53,747 nt of DNA from Phycisphaerales bacterium (GTDB taxonomy: Bacteria > Planctomycetota > Phycisphaerae > Phycisphaerales > UBA1924). The translations under genes and the position numbers were made by a program. The DNA lies in NCBI GenBank assembly GCA_029260435.1, contig JAJDDG010000004.1:1-53747 (forward strand), in the 5' to 3' direction. Shown one piece after another: positions 8,212 through 17,380 of the stretch. The first letter of the stretch is position 1. Every line of letters starts with the position of its first letter. Under the pieces are notes generated by a model. The model was not told the DNA's origin. It worked only from the letters and a program-made list of their open reading frames with translations, and did not search any database.

Positions 8212-9216
8212 CTAGTGCGCGGGGGCGGGTTCGAACTCGCGTGAGCGGTGCTGCATCTGCGCCTTGAGACGGGCGAGGATGGAGGAGTGCATCTGCGAGA
8301 CGCGGGACTCTGAGAGGTCGAGGGTTGCGCCGATTTCCTTCATGGTCATCTCTTCGTAGTAGTAGAGGATGACGATGAGGCGTTCGGCGCGGGAGAGTCC
8401 CTTGGTGAGCAGGCCTTTGAGGTCTTTGCGTTGGATCTCGGAGAGCGGGTTGGACTGCTTTGCGTCCTTGAGGATGTCGATCTCGCGGACCTCGCGGTGG
8501 CCGTCCGAATTGAAGCACTTGCGGGAGAGCGAGGAGATCGAGACGGCGGATCCGTCTTTCCAGATCTTCTTGAGCTCTTCTTTGTCCGCGCCGATGCGGT
8601 CACAAATTTCGGTCTCGGTTGGCTTGCGGCCTTGCTCCATCTCGAGCTTGATACGGGCCTGATCGACCTTGGAAGATCGGTGGCGTACGAGACGGGGGAC
8701 CCAGTCCATCGAGCGGAGTTCGTCGAGGATGGCTCCGCGGATCCGCGGGGCGCAGTAGGTCTCGAACTTGACGCCTCGGTCGAGGTCGTAGGCGTCGATG
8801 GCGTCCATGAGGCCGAAGAGGCCGGCCTGCATGAGGTCTTCGATGTCTACCTCGTCTGGGAGTCTGGAGTAGACGCGTTCGGCGTTGTAGCGGACGAGGT
8901 GGAGGAAATGTTCCATGAACCAGTTGCGTACCGGCTCGGAGGATTTTTTCTTGTACATCTTCCAGACGTCGAGGATCGCCATTTCGTCGAGCTGGCGGCG
9001 CAGCACGATGGGGTCGGCGAAATCGAGTTTGGCTTTGGTACGCGGGGTCCGCTTCTTTGCGGGTGCCTTCGGCTTGGGCGCTGCACTCTTGGCGGGCGCC
9101 TTCGGCTTGGCGGCGGTCTTCTTCACGGCAGCCTTTGTGCTGGCGCGCGATGAGGACTTGTTCGCGGTTGATGCGGACGTTCGTTTGGACTTCGCTTTAA
9201 CAGCGGTCGTGGGCAT
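8212..9216 (-). CDS. fliA: sigma-28-type RNA polymerase sigma factor with Lys/Ala/Pro-rich N-terminal tail
   Basis: Directs RNA polymerase to late flagellar promoters in the FliA/WhiG family. Residues about 65-334 hold the sigma core: region 2 (DEVDIEDLMQAGLFGLMDAIDAYD, FETYCAPRIRGAILDELRSMDWVPR) and region 4 (ERLIVILYYYEEMTMKEIGATLDLSESRVSQ). The first 60 residues are a basic tail built of KPKAPAK-like units, like histone H1 tails and unusual for FliA. I prefer the ATG at 9216 because AAGGAG lies six bases before it; ATG 9234 would add six residues. A sigma-70-like promoter precedes it, so it may also be made independently of the long operon. Confidence 0.9.
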   Translation of the reverse strand: MPTTAVKAKSKRTSASTANKSSSRASTKAAVKKTAAKPKAPAKSAAPKPKAPAKKRTPRTKAKLDFADPIVLRRQLDEMAILDVWKMYKKKSSEPVRNWFMEHFLHLVRYNAERVYSRLPDEVDIEDLMQAGLFGLMDAIDAYDLDRGVKFETYCAPRIRGAILDELRSMDWVPRLVRHRSSKVDQARIKLEMEQGRKPTETEICDRIGADKEELKKIWKDGSAVSISSLSRKCFNSDGHREVREIDILKDAKQSNPLSEIQRKDLKGLLTKGLSRAERLIVILYYYEEMTMKEIGATLDLSESRVSQMHSSILARLKAQMQHRSREFEPAPAH

Positions 9217-9321
9217 GGTCGGCTCCTTGACCATCCTGGGGACCAGATCAGATTGTTTGACGCGAGCGGGCGGACCCGACCGCGGAACAATGCATCACGC
9301 GATCCTTGCGCGAGCGATCTG

Positions 9322-9351
9322 AGTATAGCGATGGCGCGCGCGCGGAAACAA
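9322..9351 (-). promoter_or_regulatory. putative sigma-70 promoter of the sigma-28 gene
   Basis: TTGTTT and TATACT (five of six at -10) are separated by 18 bases, most of them an alternating CG tract. The predicted start leaves a leader of about 100 bases before the ATG at 9216. Confidence 0.5.
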
Positions 9352-9377
9352 GCAACGTGAGTAAGACGTGGAAAACT

Positions 9378-9674
9378 TCAATCTGTCTGTTCCGGTTGTA
9401 CGGGCTCTGCGGGATTGTGGACGGGTGGGTTGAGGTCCGGGATGGGGCGTGCGAGGCGGTGGTGTTTGATGTGTTCGCGCACTGCTGCCTCGATGACGGC
9501 TGCGGCGATGGACCCGAGGAAGTGGCAGATAAACAAGGCTGCAAGGGCGGTGGCGAGGATTGAGAAGGCATCCCGACCCGCGCCGAGGCCCGCGATGATC
9601 GCGATTGCGAAGGCTGCGAGCGCGAAGCAGGAAGCAAACGGCTTAGTGGGGAATGGTGGATCGTGTGGGTTCAT
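9378..9674 (-). CDS. small two-helix membrane protein in flagellar cluster
   Basis: A 98-residue protein I do not recognise. Two hydrophobic segments (about residues 12-33 and 38-62, the second ending at an amphipathic AAVIEAAVREHIKHH stretch) suggest a hairpin in the inner membrane, with a proline-rich acidic tail (residues 75-98) in the cytoplasm. It sits between flhG and the sigma-28 gene on the same strand, 105 bases after flhG and 160 before the sigma gene. A role in regulating or placing the flagellum is only suggested by position. Confidence 0.6.
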   Translation of the reverse strand: MNPHDPPFPTKPFASCFALAAFAIAIIAGLGAGRDAFSILATALAALFICHFLGSIAAAVIEAAVREHIKHHRLARPIPDLNPPVHNPAEPVQPEQTD

Positions 9675-9779
9675 ATCTTGATGCGCGCAGTGACGGCGGG
9701 TCGTTCATTAGTCGTATCGGCAGAACTATGGTTGCGCATCACAGCGGGGCGCAGAAAAGTTTATCTCTCGACTTGATGA

Positions 9780-10802
9780 TCATCCCCGGTGTTGGGCGGT
9801 AGTACTCGGGGTGAGCGAGCGCAAAAACCGCGCGACGAGCGAGCTGCGGGCGGCGCTGGGTTTGGCGAGGGTGAGTGTTTCGGAGGCGCGCTTCGCGAGC
9901 ATCGAGACACCTTTGGCGGCGCGGCAGGATGGGTTCGCTGTGATGAACGGGGTGCGGTCGCGGACGGCCTGGGGGACGTGCGGGTCGAGCGGGATCACGC
10001 CTGCGAGGGGGAGCGAATGGGAGAGGAACTTTCGCGATACAGCATCGAGGCGGCGGTGGACGTTTGCGGCTTCGTCGAGCGAGCGGGCCTGGGTCACCAC
10101 CAATCTCGCCCCCCCACCATTCCCCGCACCATTGCTCGCACCATTGCCCCTAATCCCCGCGTTGGAAGAATGGGTGGCTGCGTGGCGGCGAGCGGCGCGG
10201 TGGGCGAGGGATTTGATGAGTGCGTAGGCGTCGGTGATCGCGGTGGGTTCGGGCGTTGTGACGACGAGCAGGAGATCCGCGGCTTCTGCGAAGGCGAGGA
10301 CACCTGAGCCAATGCCCGCGCCGCAGTCCACGACGATGGCGTCGGCGGATTGGTCGATCGGTGCGAGTCGGCGGGAGAGTTCGGCGTGGCGCTCCTCGGA
10401 TAGGTCGGCGAGTTCGGGGAGCCCTGATGCGCCGGGGATGAGTGTGGCGCGGTCGGCGATTGGGAGGGCGATGTCGTGGACTGAGTGCGAGCCCGCGAGG
10501 ACGTGCCCGAGGTGGGCGCGGGGTGAGAGGCCGCAGAGGAGGTCGGCGTTGCCCAGCCCGAGGTCGCCGTCGAGGAGTGTGGTGCGGTGGTTGAGTTTGG
10601 CGAGGGCGATGGTGAGATTGACGGCGAGGGAAGTTTTACCGACACCGCCTTTGCCCGAAGCGATGGCGATGGTGGGCGCGGCGTAGGTCGGAGCGGGGGT
10701 TGGTTGGTGGGCGCGCACGGGTGGGGCGGCTTGCATCAAGCGGCGCAGGCGGGTTGCCTGGTCGTCGTGGGGTGCGTGGCTCTGGACGTGCAGGTGGGTC
10801 AT
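9780..10802 (-). CDS. flhG: MinD-like ATPase regulating flagellar number
   Basis: A 340-residue ParA/MinD-type ATPase partnering FlhF to set flagellar number and position. The deviant Walker A KGGVGKTS is at residues 51-58, with LLDGDLGLGNADLLCG and VVDCGAGIGSGV downstream. The first 40 residues are a Pro-rich lead that may hold the FlhF-activating helix (QATRLRRLMQ). A Gly/Asn-rich insertion (about residues 216-232) is encoded by a 12-base tandem repeat and a seven-base G run. The start overlaps the flhF stop as ATGA. A longer open frame upstream is only read-through of the flhF region. Confidence 0.92.
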   Translation of the reverse strand: MTHLHVQSHAPHDDQATRLRRLMQAAPPVRAHQPTPAPTYAAPTIAIASGKGGVGKTSLAVNLTIALAKLNHRTTLLDGDLGLGNADLLCGLSPRAHLGHVLAGSHSVHDIALPIADRATLIPGASGLPELADLSEERHAELSRRLAPIDQSADAIVVDCGAGIGSGVLAFAEAADLLLVVTTPEPTAITDAYALIKSLAHRAARRHAATHSSNAGIRGNGASNGAGNGGGARLVVTQARSLDEAANVHRRLDAVSRKFLSHSLPLAGVIPLDPHVPQAVRDRTPFITANPSCRAAKGVSMLAKRASETLTLAKPSAARSSLVARFLRSLTPSTTAQHRG

Positions 10803-12046
10803 ATTGATTCGACGCCGTCGAGGACGAGCTTGGCGATGCGGGAGGCGGAGCCTGGCTCGATGTGGTCGGGGACTTCCTGTCCTGTTGTGAGGAAGGAGAG
10901 ATTGGCGTCGATGGTCTTTGCGACGTTGACGAGGACGCCGAAGGAGACTGCTTCGTCGATCTTTGTGAAGATGAGATGGTCGGGGTTGAGATCCGCGAAG
11001 CGCTGGGTCGCCTGTTCGAGGACGCGCTGGCTTGCAGCGCTTGAAAGGACGAGGTGGGTCTGGTGGGGCTTTGCTGCTGTGAGCAGGGCGGCGAGTTCGT
11101 CCAGGCGGGCGGTGTCGCGCTGTGAGCGGCCCGCGGTGTCGATGAGGATGACGTCGTAGTCGGCGAGGGATTCGCAGGCGGCGGCCATCTCGTTGGGCGT
11201 GAGGGCGACGTGGACGGGGAGGCCGATGATGTTTGCGTATGTGCGGAGTTGTTCGACGGCGGCGATGCGATAGGTATCGCAGGTGATGAGTGCGACGCGC
11301 TTGGCGTATCTGAGCTTGAAGGTGGCGGCGAGCTTTGCGAGGGTGGTGGTTTTGCCGACTCCCGTGGGGCCGATGAGGGCAATGGTGAGGGGCCGGTTGT
11401 CTGTAGTTGGCTTTGGTTCGAGGAGGTCTTCGGAGACGGGGAGGTGGTCGGCGAGGTGGCGTTCGACGCAGGCGCGGACGGCAACGGGGTCGGTGAGATC
11501 GTTTGGCGAGAGATCGTCCTGCGCTTTGGCGATGATTGAGCCAGCGATTTCGTCTGCGACTTCGGCGCCGATGAGCTTGAGGTACTGCTGGAAGATGGCG
11601 TCCGGCATGGTGGGGAGGTGCGCGGAGCGGGTGGACTGGAGGACGTGGCCCACCATTTGTTTTAGAGCGCGGACGTCTTCTGAGAGGTCGGATTGCGCGG
11701 GGGGGACGAACGCCTGTTGCACGACGGGGGCGGCGACGGGTGGTGGAGTTTGAGCGGGTTGCTGGGTGAACGCCGGGTGATCGATGCGGATGGGCGATTC
11801 TGCGGCGGGTTGATCGAGTGGCACGATCGATGGTTGTGGGTTTGGCCTGCGGGCGGGCATCCTGCGGGGGGTGTTGGGCATGTCCTTGGTAGCGGTGATC
11901 TCGGTTATGGATCGCGCGCCGATGCCCATGATGCCGCCGGCTTTGTATGTGCGGGTGTGGAGGATGACCGCGTCGGGGCCGAGCGTCTTTTTCACCTGCG
12001 CGAGCGCGAGTGCAACGGAATGGGCCTTGAACGTCTTGATGGTCAA
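10799..12046 (-). CDS. flhF: flagellar SRP-like GTPase FlhF
   Basis: A 415-residue GTPase of the SRP54 class that marks the assembly site of the flagellum. The N-terminal B domain (MTIKTFKAHSVALALAQVKK) is typical. A Pro-rich linker spans about residues 60-120, and the NG domain has the P-loop GPTGVGKTTT at 226-235, ITCDTYRIAAVEQL and the G3 motif DTAGRSQRD. The start codon is TTG, six bases after AGGAGGG. Translationally coupled to flhG. Confidence 0.93.
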   Translation of the reverse strand: MTIKTFKAHSVALALAQVKKTLGPDAVILHTRTYKAGGIMGIGARSITEITATKDMPNTPRRMPARRPNPQPSIVPLDQPAAESPIRIDHPAFTQQPAQTPPPVAAPVVQQAFVPPAQSDLSEDVRALKQMVGHVLQSTRSAHLPTMPDAIFQQYLKLIGAEVADEIAGSIIAKAQDDLSPNDLTDPVAVRACVERHLADHLPVSEDLLEPKPTTDNRPLTIALIGPTGVGKTTTLAKLAATFKLRYAKRVALITCDTYRIAAVEQLRTYANIIGLPVHVALTPNEMAAACESLADYDVILIDTAGRSQRDTARLDELAALLTAAKPHQTHLVLSSAASQRVLEQATQRFADLNPDHLIFTKIDEAVSFGVLVNVAKTIDANLSFLTTGQEVPDHIEPGSASRIAKLVLDGVESI

Positions 12047-12184
12047 CGCGCCCTCCTGGCGTCTTGCGGGTCGGGCGTCCTGCCCTTGCTTGGGTCACGA
12101 GAGCCCGGGAGGGCTTGTATGCACCTAAATGGTAATCGAACGGATGGGTGCTCGCGCTGCACAGAACGCGCGGTGGGGTACTGA

Positions 12185-14359
12185 TCAGGCGGCGAAGGTT
12201 GGCTGGCGGGTCTCGGCGGGTTCTTCGGGGAGGGTGACGAGGCCCTTGGACTCGATCTCGATGCCGGGGACGATCTCGTTGTACCCGAGTACGACGATGC
12301 CGGGGATATGGGTTTCGAGGATCTCGCGGACCTGCGCGCGGACCTGCGGCGAGGCGATGACGATAGGCGAGCGGCCGGTGGAGGTGACGGGTTCGAGGTG
12401 TTGGGCGACGACCCGCGCGACGGTGGAAGCGGCGCTGGCGGGGATGGTGAGCGCGGTGCCGGTCGCGGAACGATCGATGTAGCCCGAGATGAAGTCCTCG
12501 AAGGCGGGGTCGAGCGTGACGCATGTGATGCGGGGCTTTGCGTCTGGGGCGAGGTTTGGATCGGCGGGCTCTGCGTGCTGGTTGGAGATGGTTCGGCGGA
12601 GCCCGTTGCGGACGTACTCGGTGATGACGTCGAGGTCTTTGGTCTTCGGCATCCAGTCGGAGATGGTTTCCAGGATGGATTCCAGATCACGGATGGGGAC
12701 ACGCTCACGGAGCAGCGCCTGGAGGACTTTCTGCAAGCCGCCCGGGTCGATAATGGAGGGGACAACACCTTCGACGAGTTTGGGGGCGTGTTCCTTGAGT
12801 TGTTCGAGGAGGTTGTTGACCTCTTCGCGGGTGAGGAGTTCTTCGGCGTGGCGTTTGACGATCTCGGCGAGGTGTGTGGTGAGGACGGATGAGGGATCGA
12901 CGACGGTGTAGTTCATGGTCTCGGCGCGGGTCTTGAGGGATGGGTCGATCCACCATGCGTCGAGCCCGAAGGCGGGTTCCCTGACCTGCTCACCCTCGAT
13001 GCGCGCGGTGGCGATTCCCGAGTCCATTGCGAGGAGCATGCCGGGGCGGGTTTCGCCTTCTGTGACGACGTTGCCGCGGATTTTTACACGGTATGTGGTT
13101 GGGGTGAGTGTCATGTTGTCGCGGATGCGGACGGGGGGCATGACGAGGCCCATGTCGGCGGCGAGTTGTCTGCGGACGGCGGAGATGCGGTCGAGCAGGT
13201 CGCCGCCCTGGCGGGCGTCTACGAGTGAAACCAAGCCGTAGCCGACTTCGAGTTCGAGCGTGTCCACCTTGAGGAGGTCTTCGACCTTTGGCGCGGGCGT
13301 TGAGGAGGGAGCTTCCTCTGCGGCGGCCTGCGCCTTTGCGGCGATAGCGGAGCGCCCCGAGCGTGTGATGAGCATCGCGGTGATGACAAGTACGACGGCG
13401 ATTGTGAAGAGCGGGAGGGTGGGGAGTGGAGTGAGCCCGAGGATAAACAGGAACACTGCGGTGATGATGAGTGCGGTGGGCTTGGATGTGAGCTGGCCTG
13501 TGAGTTCTGAGCCGAGGGATTTCTTGGATCCGGCCTGGGTGACGACGAGGGCTGCGGCGATAGCGATGATGAATGAGGGGAGCTGTGAGGCGAGGCCGTC
13601 GCCGATGGTGAGGATGGTGAACACCTTGGCGGTTTCGGCGATGGACCAGCCTTTTTCGATGGCGCCGACGGCGAAGCCGCCGAGGATGTTGACGAATGTG
13701 ATGACGATGCCCGCGACGGCGTCGCCCCGGACGAACTTGCCGGCACCGTCCATCGCGCCGAAGAAGTCTGCCTCGCGAGAAATCTGTTCGCGGCGGTCTT
13801 TGGCTTCCTGCTCGGTGAGGATGCCGGCGTTGAGATCGGCGTCGATCGCCATCTGTTTGCCGGGCATTGCGTCGAGTGTGAAGCGTGCGGCGACCTCGCC
13901 GATGCGGGTGGCACCTTTGGTGATGACGATGAACTGGATGACGACGAGGATGATGAAGATGACGACGCCGACAAAGGGCGAGCCGCCCGCGACAAAATCA
14001 CCGAATGCGCTGATGACCTTACCGGCGACGCCGACGGCTTCCTGAGGGGAAGATGCGTCGGCGGTGAGGATGAGTCGGGTGGAAGCGACGTTCAGCACGA
14101 GGCGGAAGAGGGTGGTACCGAGGAGGAGGGAGGGGAAGACGGAGAGGTCGAGTGGTCGCTCGATGTGCATGGTGGTCATCAGGATGATGACGGCGATCGA
14201 GATGTTGACGGCGATCAGGGCGTCCAACAGCACCGGGGAGATAGGCACGAGTACAACGATGAGCAACCCCATGAACGCGACGGGCACGATAATCGAGCGA
14301 TATTTGTTGATCGCTGCGGCCCAAGCGGGGATTGGTTTGTCGAGGTTCACGAGCGGCAT
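12185..14359 (-). CDS. flhA: flagellar type III export gate protein FlhA
   Basis: A 724-residue core component of the flagellar export gate. The first 340 residues are hydrophobic with about eight membrane helices and contain the conserved FHIPEP-family segment around VFPSLLLGTTLFRLVLNVASTR. The cytoplasmic FlhAC part (about 370-724), which docks chaperone-substrate complexes, follows, with LGYNEIVPGIEIE near the end. Followed by a 138-base gap before flhF in which I see no gene or clear signal. Seven bases from the flhB stop. Confidence 0.96.
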   Translation of the reverse strand: MPLVNLDKPIPAWAAAINKYRSIIVPVAFMGLLIVVLVPISPVLLDALIAVNISIAVIILMTTMHIERPLDLSVFPSLLLGTTLFRLVLNVASTRLILTADASSPQEAVGVAGKVISAFGDFVAGGSPFVGVVIFIILVVIQFIVITKGATRIGEVAARFTLDAMPGKQMAIDADLNAGILTEQEAKDRREQISREADFFGAMDGAGKFVRGDAVAGIVITFVNILGGFAVGAIEKGWSIAETAKVFTILTIGDGLASQLPSFIIAIAAALVVTQAGSKKSLGSELTGQLTSKPTALIITAVFLFILGLTPLPTLPLFTIAVVLVITAMLITRSGRSAIAAKAQAAAEEAPSSTPAPKVEDLLKVDTLELEVGYGLVSLVDARQGGDLLDRISAVRRQLAADMGLVMPPVRIRDNMTLTPTTYRVKIRGNVVTEGETRPGMLLAMDSGIATARIEGEQVREPAFGLDAWWIDPSLKTRAETMNYTVVDPSSVLTTHLAEIVKRHAEELLTREEVNNLLEQLKEHAPKLVEGVVPSIIDPGGLQKVLQALLRERVPIRDLESILETISDWMPKTKDLDVITEYVRNGLRRTISNQHAEPADPNLAPDAKPRITCVTLDPAFEDFISGYIDRSATGTALTIPASAASTVARVVAQHLEPVTSTGRSPIVIASPQVRAQVREILETHIPGIVVLGYNEIVPGIEIESKGLVTLPEEPAETRQPTFAA

Positions 14360-14365
14360 GGTGTA

Positions 14366-15457
14366 TTACGCGGGGATGGGTTCTCCGATGGGCGCTTGGC
14401 GTCCTTCGAGTTTGTAGACATAGGCGAGGACTTCGGCGACGGCTTCGAAGTGCTCGGGGTGGATCTCCTGGTTGATCTCGACCTGGGCGTACAGCGCTCG
14501 GGCGAGAGGGGGACGCTCGACAATTGGGATGGCGGCTGCAACGGCGACCTGGCGGATGCGGAGTGCGAGGAAGTCCGCGCCTTTGGCGACGACGCGCGGC
14601 GCCTCTGCTTTATTGGTGTCGTACTTGATCGCGACGGAGAAGTGTGTGGGGTTTGTGACGACGACATCGGCCTGGGGGACGTCCTGCTGGATGCGCTGCA
14701 TCGCGATCTGGCGCGAGAGGTTGAAGCGGCGGCGTTTGGTTTCCGGGTCGCCCTCTGTGGACTTGCGTTCGTCCTTGACATCGTGGCGGGTCATCTTGAG
14801 ATCCTGCGTGGTCTGCCACTTCTGGTAGACGAGGTCGGTGATGCCGAGGACGTAGAGGACAACAAGGATCCAGATGGTGATTTCGAGCAGGAGGCGGGCT
14901 GCGTTAATAATGCCTTCGATGAGGGGGAGGGCCGCGAGGGAGAGGACCTGGTCTTTGCGCTGCGCGATGAGGATCCAGAGGACGAGCGCGATGACGGTCA
15001 CTTTGAGCAGGTCGATGCCGCCTTTGACCAGCGTACGTTTTGAGAACAGGCGCCCGAGCCCTTTGATCGGGTTCAATCGGTTGAGGTCCGGCTTGAGTGA
15101 TTCGCCCGCGATCATGAAGCCGACTTGCAGCACCCCGGAGAGGTAGGCGATGAGCGCAAGCATGAGCATGAAGGGGATGAGCACCCGGCCCGCCTCGGTG
15201 GCGATAAGCGCGGTGTCTATAGTGATTCTTGAATCGGCGGTGAATGGATCGAGCCCTTCTGGGGAGAGGGGGAAGCGCATGATGGTGAGCATGGCGTCCA
15301 GCAGGGGATGCGTGAAGATCACGGAGGCAAGGACCGCGCCGGAGAGGACTACCGCAGAGGAGAAGTCTGCGCTTTTGCCGACCTGGCCCTTGTTGCGCGC
15401 CTCGGAGCGCCTTCGCCCTGTTGGCTGTTCTGTTTTTTCACCGAGGTCTTCGGCCAC
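14366..15457 (-). CDS. flhB: flagellar export switch protein FlhB
   Basis: A 363-residue export-apparatus protein that switches substrate class from hook to filament. The typical start region EKTEQPTGRRRSEARNKGQV is followed by four membrane helices and then the cytoplasmic domain. The autocleavage motif NPTH is at residues 269-272. The start is GTG, three bases after the fliR stop. Confidence 0.96.
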   Translation of the reverse strand: MAEDLGEKTEQPTGRRRSEARNKGQVGKSADFSSAVVLSGAVLASVIFTHPLLDAMLTIMRFPLSPEGLDPFTADSRITIDTALIATEAGRVLIPFMLMLALIAYLSGVLQVGFMIAGESLKPDLNRLNPIKGLGRLFSKRTLVKGGIDLLKVTVIALVLWILIAQRKDQVLSLAALPLIEGIINAARLLLEITIWILVVLYVLGITDLVYQKWQTTQDLKMTRHDVKDERKSTEGDPETKRRRFNLSRQIAMQRIQQDVPQADVVVTNPTHFSVAIKYDTNKAEAPRVVAKGADFLALRIRQVAVAAAIPIVERPPLARALYAQVEINQEIHPEHFEAVAEVLAYVYKLEGRQAPIGEPIPA

Positions 15458-15460
15458 GCG

Positions 15461-16264
15461 TCAGGCTCCGGTGGGGGTTGATTGGATGAGTGTGCGGGGC
15501 CAGTCTTCGATGGCGAAGAGAATTTCGAGCATGAACTCCTGGATGATGGGTCTGTATGCGGAGAGGGCGGCGAAGAAGACGACGATGCCGACGATGATGC
15601 GGATAGGGAAGCCGAAGCTCATGATGTTCAGCGACGGGACGGTCTTCATGATGAAGCCGACAGCGACGGTCTCGATGAAAATGATGGTGATCACGGGGAG
15701 CGCGACACGGATGGCGAAGACGGTGCCTGCGTCGAGCATTGCGGCGAGGAGTTCGATCGGCGCGAAGGTGAGCATTGCGGCGCCGACGGGGACCGAGTCG
15801 AAGGATTGCGCGACGGAGATGAAGATCAGTTCCATACCGCCGAGCGAGGCGTAGATCGCGAAGGTGAGGTAGTAGAGAAGCTGGCCCATGTTTGAGCCGT
15901 TGATATCGAGCCCGGGGTTGATGACATCCGCCATGGCGAGGCCCATCTGCTGGGACATCATGCGGCCGGCGAGTTGGACACAGGCGAAGGGGATGAGCGC
16001 GAATAATCCGAGCGCGGCACCGATGAGGAGCTCGCCGGCGGCGAGGGGGGCGAGGATCCAGAGATCGGCGGGGACAGAGGAGATGTGCGTGAGTGGGATG
16101 AGCGGGTAGGTGATGAGAGCGAATGCGAGGATGATGAAGAGGCGCACGCGTCTGGGGATCCCGGAGGATGAGAACATCGGCGCGGTGGCGAAGAGCCCCC
16201 CGACGCGTGTGGCGACGAGGATGAACCACGGTGCGTGTTGGAAGATGTGCCCGAGCCCTGTCAC
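15461..16264 (-). CDS. fliR: flagellar export protein FliR
   Basis: A 267-residue membrane protein of the export-gate FliPQR complex. Six hydrophobic segments are spread along the length, with the family patterns RVGGLFATAPMFSSSGIPRR at the start and GRMMSQQMGLAMADVINP in the middle. The start is GTG. It follows fliQ by 15 bases in the standard fliPQR-flhB-flhA order. Confidence 0.95.
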   Translation of the reverse strand: MTGLGHIFQHAPWFILVATRVGGLFATAPMFSSSGIPRRVRLFIILAFALITYPLIPLTHISSVPADLWILAPLAAGELLIGAALGLFALIPFACVQLAGRMMSQQMGLAMADVINPGLDINGSNMGQLLYYLTFAIYASLGGMELIFISVAQSFDSVPVGAAMLTFAPIELLAAMLDAGTVFAIRVALPVITIIFIETVAVGFIMKTVPSLNIMSFGFPIRIIVGIVVFFAALSAYRPIIQEFMLEILFAIEDWPRTLIQSTPTGA

Positions 16265-16279
16265 GAGTGCGTTTGTTCC

Positions 16280-16540
16280 TTAGGGGATGAGTGTGAACAT
16301 TTCGATGGCGAACTCGGCGAGGCGTTTCCAGATCCAGTGCATCAAGAAGATGGTGACGGTGACCATCGCGATGATCTTGGGCACGAGGGAGAGTGTCTGC
16401 TCGTTGATCTGGGTCACGGACTGAAAAATGGAGATAGCGAGCCCGATCACGATGCCGGACAGAAGCACGGGCGTGGCGATTTTGAGCGTGACGAGCAGCG
16501 CCTGGGTGATGAGTTGGACCATTGAGTCGTCTGAGATCAT
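16280..16540 (-). CDS. fliQ: flagellar export protein FliQ
   Basis: An 86-residue membrane hairpin with two helices (about 14-38 and 52-72). The segment ISIFQSVTQINEQTLSLVPKI between the helices is diagnostic of FliQ. It lies 15 bases from both fliP and fliR. Confidence 0.96.
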   Translation of the reverse strand: MISDDSMVQLITQALLVTLKIATPVLLSGIVIGLAISIFQSVTQINEQTLSLVPKIIAMVTVTIFLMHWIWKRLAEFAIEMFTLIP

Positions 16541-16555
16541 TCGGGATAGCTCGCG

Positions 16556-17380
16556 CTAGGGGATGACGGCGGATGGCTGAACGACGGAGTGCATGAGTGA
16601 GCCGACGACGAGGGTCCAGCCGTCCACGAGGACGAAGAGCAGCACCTTGAACGGGAGTGAGATGAGGACGGGCGGGAGCATCATCATGCTCATGGAGATG
16701 AGCAGGCTTGCGATGACCATGTCGATGACAAGGAAGGGGAGGTAGACCTTGAAGCCCATGAAGAACGAGACGCGCAGTTCCGAGAGCATGAAGGCGGGGA
16801 TGAGGGTGAGCATGTCTACGTCTGCGCGGGAGAGTGTGTCGGGCTCGGAGGTGTCTACGCCTCGGTAGTCGAGGATCATGTAGACGGAGGACCACGAGTC
16901 GGTTGCTTCGATCTGCGCGAACATGAAGTCGCGCATGGGTTGCTTGGCTTTGTGCCAGAGTTCGTCCGGCGAGGTGATCTCCCCCTGTTGGTATGGGATG
17001 ACCGCTTCGTTGTAGATGCGGTCGATGGTCGGGGACATGACCATGAATGTCATGAAGAGGGAGAGCGCGAGGATGACCTGGGGTGGCGGGAGTGACTGGG
17101 CGCCGATCGCCTGACGGAGCAAGCCCAGCACGACGATGAAGCGGATGAAGCAGGTCGTCATCATCATGAAGGACGGGACGAGTGTGATGACGGTGAGCAG
17201 GACCAGGATATTCAGCGTGCCGGAGAGCCCCCCTTCGAAGCCTGGCGCGGCGGAGGCGGCGTCTTCGAGGATCTGCGCGGGGTTGAGCCCGGTGGCGACT
17301 TCCTGCGCGGTTGCAACAGCGGGCAACGCGAGACATACGGCGATCGCGAGCAGCGAATGGATAAGGCGCTGCGCGTTCAT
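16556..17380 (-). CDS. fliP: flagellar export protein FliP
   Basis: A 274-residue pore-forming subunit of the export gate. It carries the cleavable signal peptide normal for FliP (residues 1-25, ending at ATAQE), then helices including LVPSFMMMTTCFIRFIVVLG and the C-terminal SELRVSFFMGFKVYLPFLVID. The start overlaps the fliO stop as ATGA. Confidence 0.96.
   Translation of the reverse strand: MNAQRLIHSLLAIAVCLALPAVATAQEVATGLNPAQILEDAASAAPGFEGGLSGTLNILVLLTVITLVPSFMMMTTCFIRFIVVLGLLRQAIGAQSLPPPQVILALSLFMTFMVMSPTIDRIYNEAVIPYQQGEITSPDELWHKAKQPMRDFMFAQIEATDSWSSVYMILDYRGVDTSEPDTLSRADVDMLTLIPAFMLSELRVSFFMGFKVYLPFLVIDMVIASLLISMSMMMLPPVLISLPFKVLLFVLVDGWTLVVGSLMHSVVQPSAVIP

Noticed and set aside
9780-12524. 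A continuous 914-codon frame suggesting a fusion upstream of FlhG
   Set aside because: The first two thirds lie out of frame within flhA and flhF and are Arg/Pro-rich; FlhG starts at 10802 with an ATGA overlap.
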